64,000 bases of DNA from Chryseobacterium oncorhynchi (GTDB taxonomy: Bacteria > Bacteroidota > Bacteroidia > Flavobacteriales > Weeksellaceae), in assembly GCF_002899895.1 (NCBI RefSeq), contig NZ_PPEI02000002.1, positions 248,001 through 312,000 on the forward strand, given 5' to 3'. The notes under the pieces were generated by a model. The model saw nothing but the letters and a program-made list of their open reading frames with translations. It had not been told where the DNA came from and made no database searches. Positions 60,065 through 64,000 of this stretch are shown in pieces (the stretch's first letter is position 1; every line of letters begins with the position of its first letter). A program made the position numbers and the translations under genes.

Positions 60065-61561
60065 TTATTCCTGCATAATTTTTTTAACCTCATCAAATTC
60101 GCTTTCGATCACAGCATCTTTCTTATAAGTTAATGATGAAACAATAATATTGGTTAATAGGGAAAGTGTGAATCCCGGAATAATCTCATACCAGCCCTTT
60201 AACGGGTGCTGAATATATACCCAAGCCAATACAGTTACTCCACCTACTAACATACCTGCCAAACCTCCCTGCCAGGTTGTTTTTTTCCATAAAAGTGACA
60301 AAAGAATAAGAGGCCCGAATGCAGAACCAAAACCAGCCCACGCATTTCCTACCAGATTAAGGATGCTGTCTTTTGGATCTAAAGATAAAAGACCTGCAAT
60401 AATCGCTACCAATAGAACAGAAAGTCTGCTGGCAATCAGCAATTGTTTTGATGTTGCTTTTTTATTCAGGAAAGCTTTATAAATATCTTCCGTTAATGAA
60501 CTTGAAGTAACCAATAACTGTGAAGAAATAGTACTCATTACAGCAGCCAAAATAGCCGTAAGCAGGAATCCTGCAATAAATGGATGGAACAATATACGAG
60601 AGAAATAAATAAAGATGGTTTCTGCCTCTGTTTTAGATCCATCAAACTTCATCATCGTTTCCAAGTCAAATTTTTGCAGATAAGCAATTCCCACCAACCC
60701 GATGGCTAAAGCTCCGGCAACAGTAAAAATCATCCATGTAATTCCTATTCGTCTAGCCTTAACCAGATCCTTAGGTTTATCGATGGCCATAAAACGCACC
60801 AGAATATGGGGCTGTCCACAATATCCTAATCCCCATGCTAACAGAGATACAATGCTTACCGTAGTTGTTCCCCTGAATAGATCCAGATATTTAGGATCTT
60901 TAGCTTCAATTAGGGATAAAGTTTCTCCAACACCTCCAATTTGTGTAATTGCCACAATCGGTACAATTACTAAGGCCAGAACCATAATGGTTCCCTGCAC
61001 AAAATCTGTAAGACTTACCGCCAAAAATCCACCTAAAAATGTATACAGAACCACTACTAAACTGGTTAATAGCAAACCTACGGTATAATCCATTCCAAAA
61101 GCTGACTCAAACAACTTTCCGCCTGACACCATCCCTGCTGAAGTGTAGAGCGTAAAAAAGACCAGAATAAAAATGGCTGAGGTTATTTTTAGAAGATGAT
61201 TTTTATTTTTAAATCTGTTTTCAAAAAACACGGGTAGTGTAATGGAATTTTGAGCAACCTCGGTATAAATCCTGAGTCTTGGTGCTACAATAATGTAGTT
61301 GAGGTAAGCCCCTATCGTTAGCCCTATCGCAATCCAGGAACTGGAAATACCAGACAGGTACATAGCACCCGGAACCCCCATCAATAGCCAGCCACTCATA
61401 TCGGCGGCCCCTGCTGACAATGCCGTAACGGCAGCCCCCATCTTTCTTCCACCTATTAAAAACTCCTCCGAATTACTTGTTGATTTTCTATAAGAATATA
61501 TGCCTATACCTATCATTAATAACAGATACAACCCCACAGAAATCCCTTCATATACTTGCAT
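60065..61561 (-). CDS. putP: Sodium/proline symporter
   Basis: The protein has 498 residues and about 13 membrane helices, the SSS-family size. Marks are GGRKMGAAVTALSAGAADMSGWLL in parts, LLMGVPGAMYLSG, WGLGYCGQPHILVRFMAI and ILAAVMSTISSQLLVTSS (sodium-binding region). These agree closely with PutP, which imports proline with sodium. A related solute cannot be excluded. No putA lies nearby. It starts 140 bp upstream of the M1 gene end. Confidence 0.92.
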   Translation of the reverse strand: MQVYEGISVGLYLLLMIGIGIYSYRKSTSNSEEFLIGGRKMGAAVTALSAGAADMSGWLLMGVPGAMYLSGISSSWIAIGLTIGAYLNYIIVAPRLRIYTEVAQNSITLPVFFENRFKNKNHLLKITSAIFILVFFTLYTSAGMVSGGKLFESAFGMDYTVGLLLTSLVVVLYTFLGGFLAVSLTDFVQGTIMVLALVIVPIVAITQIGGVGETLSLIEAKDPKYLDLFRGTTTVSIVSLLAWGLGYCGQPHILVRFMAIDKPKDLVKARRIGITWMIFTVAGALAIGLVGIAYLQKFDLETMMKFDGSKTEAETIFIYFSRILFHPFIAGFLLTAILAAVMSTISSQLLVTSSSLTEDIYKAFLNKKATSKQLLIASRLSVLLVAIIAGLLSLDPKDSILNLVGNAWAGFGSAFGPLILLSLLWKKTTWQGGLAGMLVGGVTVLAWVYIQHPLKGWYEIIPGFTLSLLTNIIVSSLTYKKDAVIESEFDEVKKIMQE

Positions 61562-61644
61562 ATCATTTTTTTTATGAAGCCGAAGATAACCATTTTTTAA
61601 AAAATGCCCGAATTGCCTCTGAAAATACTACCTATTTTAAATAT

Positions 61645-61674
61645 AAAACCCCTGGCAAATTTACCTGGGGTTTT
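61645..61674 (-). terminator. Intrinsic terminator after the M1 aminopeptidase
   Basis: AAAACCCC (61645-61652) pairs with GGGGTTTT (61667-61674), with additional GG/CC pairing inside. T-rich DNA follows on the minus strand and T5 on the plus strand. Confidence 0.7.
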
Positions 61675-61699
61675 GTTTTTATCATAAACAGGATGAGCT

Positions 61700-64000
61700 T
61701 TATTTTACAAGAACCTGAGCTCTTTTCAAGTTGTCGGTTGCCTGCAAAATTTTATTCTTCAGAATTGGGTTATAATCAGGATTTTTTAAAAGAAATTGAT
61801 TAACAATATCAAAAGCTTCTGGAGCCTGATAATTACTAAACGTTGAACGAAGCCAATTATCAGGAAAAAAGATAGCTCCTGTTTTTTGTATTTCCTGCAA
61901 AACCTCTAAAGTATTGGAAAGATAATGAATAGACGTTTGTTGTCTTAACGGATGATGCAGGTAGCCTAATGCAGAACCAACAGCTGATTCATTTGCTCTG
62001 TTTTGTTTTTGCATAAGACCTTTGAAAAAATCGTCGCGTATTTTTTGGTCTGAAGAAGCTGCTTTCATAATAATTTTAAAACGATTTACCCTATCCGGAT
62101 TCTTAATTCTCGTCAGCTGTTCTTGCAACAAATCATTATTATTAGTGTTTCGTAATGATAAAGCAAGGGCAAGATTTGTAAAATCATCATCATTAAGGGA
62201 TATGTCTTTCGGAGGTGTCTGAGATTTCCAAATGGTGTACAAATTATCATAGGCCTGCTGAGACTGAAATATTCCCTGATAGCCATCAAAAATAATTTTC
62301 TTATTGTTTTTCGCCGTTTGCACCTGCAATGTTTTCCATAATGTATTTTCTATATTTCCGGATTCTTTCAATCGAGTATTTTCAGATAAAAAACCCCAGT
62401 AAATAGTAGAAATATAACCGGTAATCAAACGTAAGTTTAATTCTGTATTTTCCTTTGGTAATTGTTCAGCAAAAAAATGTAATAAATCCTGCGGGTTGAC
62501 CCCTGAACCATTCAGCATATTTTCATATAACGAAATATAAGCGCTTGCACGGTTTATCGGATCTTTTACTAAAGAAAATTCCGATATCATGGCTTTGTCC
62601 GTTTTGAATACTCCATACCCGATTCCTGAGGAATTTTGCAGGATAAAAAGAGGTTTCTTTTTCCCTTTTAATTCTGAAATATCCTGTTCTTTTCCGTCCA
62701 GCTTTACGTTAACTGTTTCAACTTTGTCAGCATAAAATAAACTGATTTGAAATGCTTGCGGCCAATATTTCTGTTCCTTTCCGTATTCAGGTTTCTGGGA
62801 AATGGCAAATTCTTTAATTGTATTGCCTTTATATTGTATATTATAATCGATAACAGGTCTACCTGGATCATTCACCCATACTTTATTCCAGCTTTGCAGA
62901 TCTTCCGGTGTATGCTTGTCGAGAATGGTAATAAGATCCGGCCAACTTGCATTACTGTAAGCATATTTTGTAAGGTATTCACTTACTCCTTTTTGAAAAT
63001 TTTCTTCACCTATCAGTAATTCCAGCTGACGCATCATAATGGGTGCCTTATCATAAATAATAGGCCCATACATCATCCCTGCATTCTACAGATTATCCAA
63101 AACCTGTCGGATAGGATTAGCTCCTAAAGTACGATCTACAGAATAAGCTGCCGGAAAATGCCCTGTTAAGAATTTCAGATCATAAACCATTTTATCTGAA
63201 GATGCACCGGTGCTTTTATCTGCCATAAAATTGGCAAAAACCTCTTTCATCCAGACATCATTAAACCAATTCATGGTCACCATATCTCCGAACCAAAGAT
63301 GAGCAACTTCATGGGCTATAAGATTGGAACGGTTATTTAACTGATTTTGTGTAGCATTTGTATCTAAAAATAAAGTGGAATTTTGAAATAATATAGCTCC
63401 CGGATGTTCCATTCCTCCGAATTGAAAATCAGGAATAACAACCAACCCATGTTTTTGAAAAGGATGCTTAATCCCTGTCCATTTTTCGTAATAAGAAAGA
63501 GAATTCCTATATAAAGTAAAAATTGAATCCATGCTATTTTTAATTTTCACAGAATCTGTTTCACGGTATAAAATCCTGGAATCCTGCTGGCTGATTTTCT
63601 CTGTATGATTTTTAAAATCTCCGGCAGCAAAAGAAAACAAGTAGGTAGGAAGCAGATCCGACTGGTCAAATCGCAACGTTTTTTGGGCCTCTTGTATCTT
63701 TGTTTCTTTAAGCTTTCCGTTGGTGATGGCACTCCACTTTTCAGGAATAGTTAATGTCAAAGAATAGTTGGCTTTCAGATCAGGCTGGTCAAAACATGGA
63801 AACATGGTTCTTGCACGATCTGGAACAAATAAAGCATAAAGATACCCATCACGTCTGTTCAAAGCTCCGTTTCCGGCAAGAAAGGCAACATTAATCTGAT
63901 TAAATCCCGATTTCAGATATTTTGCTTCAATGATGACATGTTCATTTTCCAGAACTGCTTTTATCGGTTGTTCATTCACAGATACGGACAGAAGTGAAGA
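61700..64000 (-). pseudogene. M1 family aminopeptidase interrupted by an in-frame TAG; 5' end outside window
   Basis: One continuous frame runs from the right edge to 61700 except for TAG at 63086-63088. The N-terminal part (63086-64000) holds the exopeptidase motif FGGMEHPGA and zinc motif HEVAHLWFGD, with the third ligand Glu in WMKEVFANF. After the TAG the same frame resumes NAGMMYGPIIYDKAPIMMRQLE (in parts), the expected M1 continuation, for about 460 residues. The product therefore splits after QVLDNL. A single base change from Lys or Gln codon to TAG explains this. The two pieces are 63086-63979 and 61700-63076 in the raw frames. Stop readthrough or a base error are alternatives. Confidence 0.85.

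Overview
The window looks like chromosome from a Chryseobacterium-type member of the Flavobacteriia (Bacteroidota). The evidence is low GC, a T9SS C-terminal sorting domain, a GLPGLI-family protein, DUF4294, Bacteroidota-type sensor kinase and AraC architectures, a T6SS VgrG of the Bacteroidota kind, and several promoters of the form TTG-N17-20-TAnnTTTG. Shine-Dalgarno sequences are weak throughout, as usual in this phylum. Most genes are housekeeping or accessory genes in short operons, and the minus strand dominates.

Layout. 0-3.3 kb: end of an MnmD-like gene, a NUDIX hydrolase, DUF4294, an M42 peptidase and rpe. 3.4-5.3 kb: a small RiPP-like cassette of a secreted precursor ending CPACGMG, a DUF692/MNIO enzyme with a C-terminal extension, and a DUF1772 membrane protein; it resembles the chr cluster of Chryseobacterium. 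5.5-12.8 kb: ndk, rsgA, a bifunctional DAHP synthase/chorismate mutase preceded by a 43-codon leader ORF that is 42% aromatic, dnaX split by an A10 slippery run, and a TetR plus alpha-oxoamine synthase pair. 13.2-18.1 kb: a solo AraC domain, a candidate small RNA, and a propeller-type sensor kinase with its LuxR-type response regulator. 18.3-26.7 kb: secreted proteins, two membrane-anchored AraC regulators, an MFS transporter, a serine hydrolase and DUF1062.

27.1-32.6 kb: an orphan T6SS tip module in order of transcription: VgrG, a PAAR-like DUF4280 protein, a membrane-segment protein with a URI/GIY-YIG-like nuclease C-terminus, two TPR proteins and an unknown protein. No sheath, baseplate or ClpV gene is present, so the machine must be encoded elsewhere. 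33-43.5 kb: YcaQ-like glycosylase, SMI1/KNR4, cold-shock protein plus DEAD-box helicase, GT14 glycosyltransferase, GNAT, two more beta-lactamase-fold serine hydrolases and DUF4287. 43.7-52.5 kb: a collagen-like protein with a T9SS partner, a GT2-TPR protein, GLPGLI, a small Cys-containing secreted peptide, tRNA-Ser(UGA), an Imm51 immunity protein with a neighbouring unknown, and an S41 protease. 52.6-64 kb: DinB, Crp/Fnr, a DUF418-like membrane protein, AAA ATPase plus DUF6624, HxlR, an ABC operon, PutP, and an M1 aminopeptidase interrupted by an in-frame TAG and running off the window end.

The items most worth following are the aromatic leader peptide with its own promoter, the precursor/MNIO pair, the dnaX slippery run, two small-RNA candidates (one with a sigma-54-like promoter, one with a canonical flavobacterial promoter), and the T6SS nuclease module. 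All calls come from reading the sequence; no database search was run.
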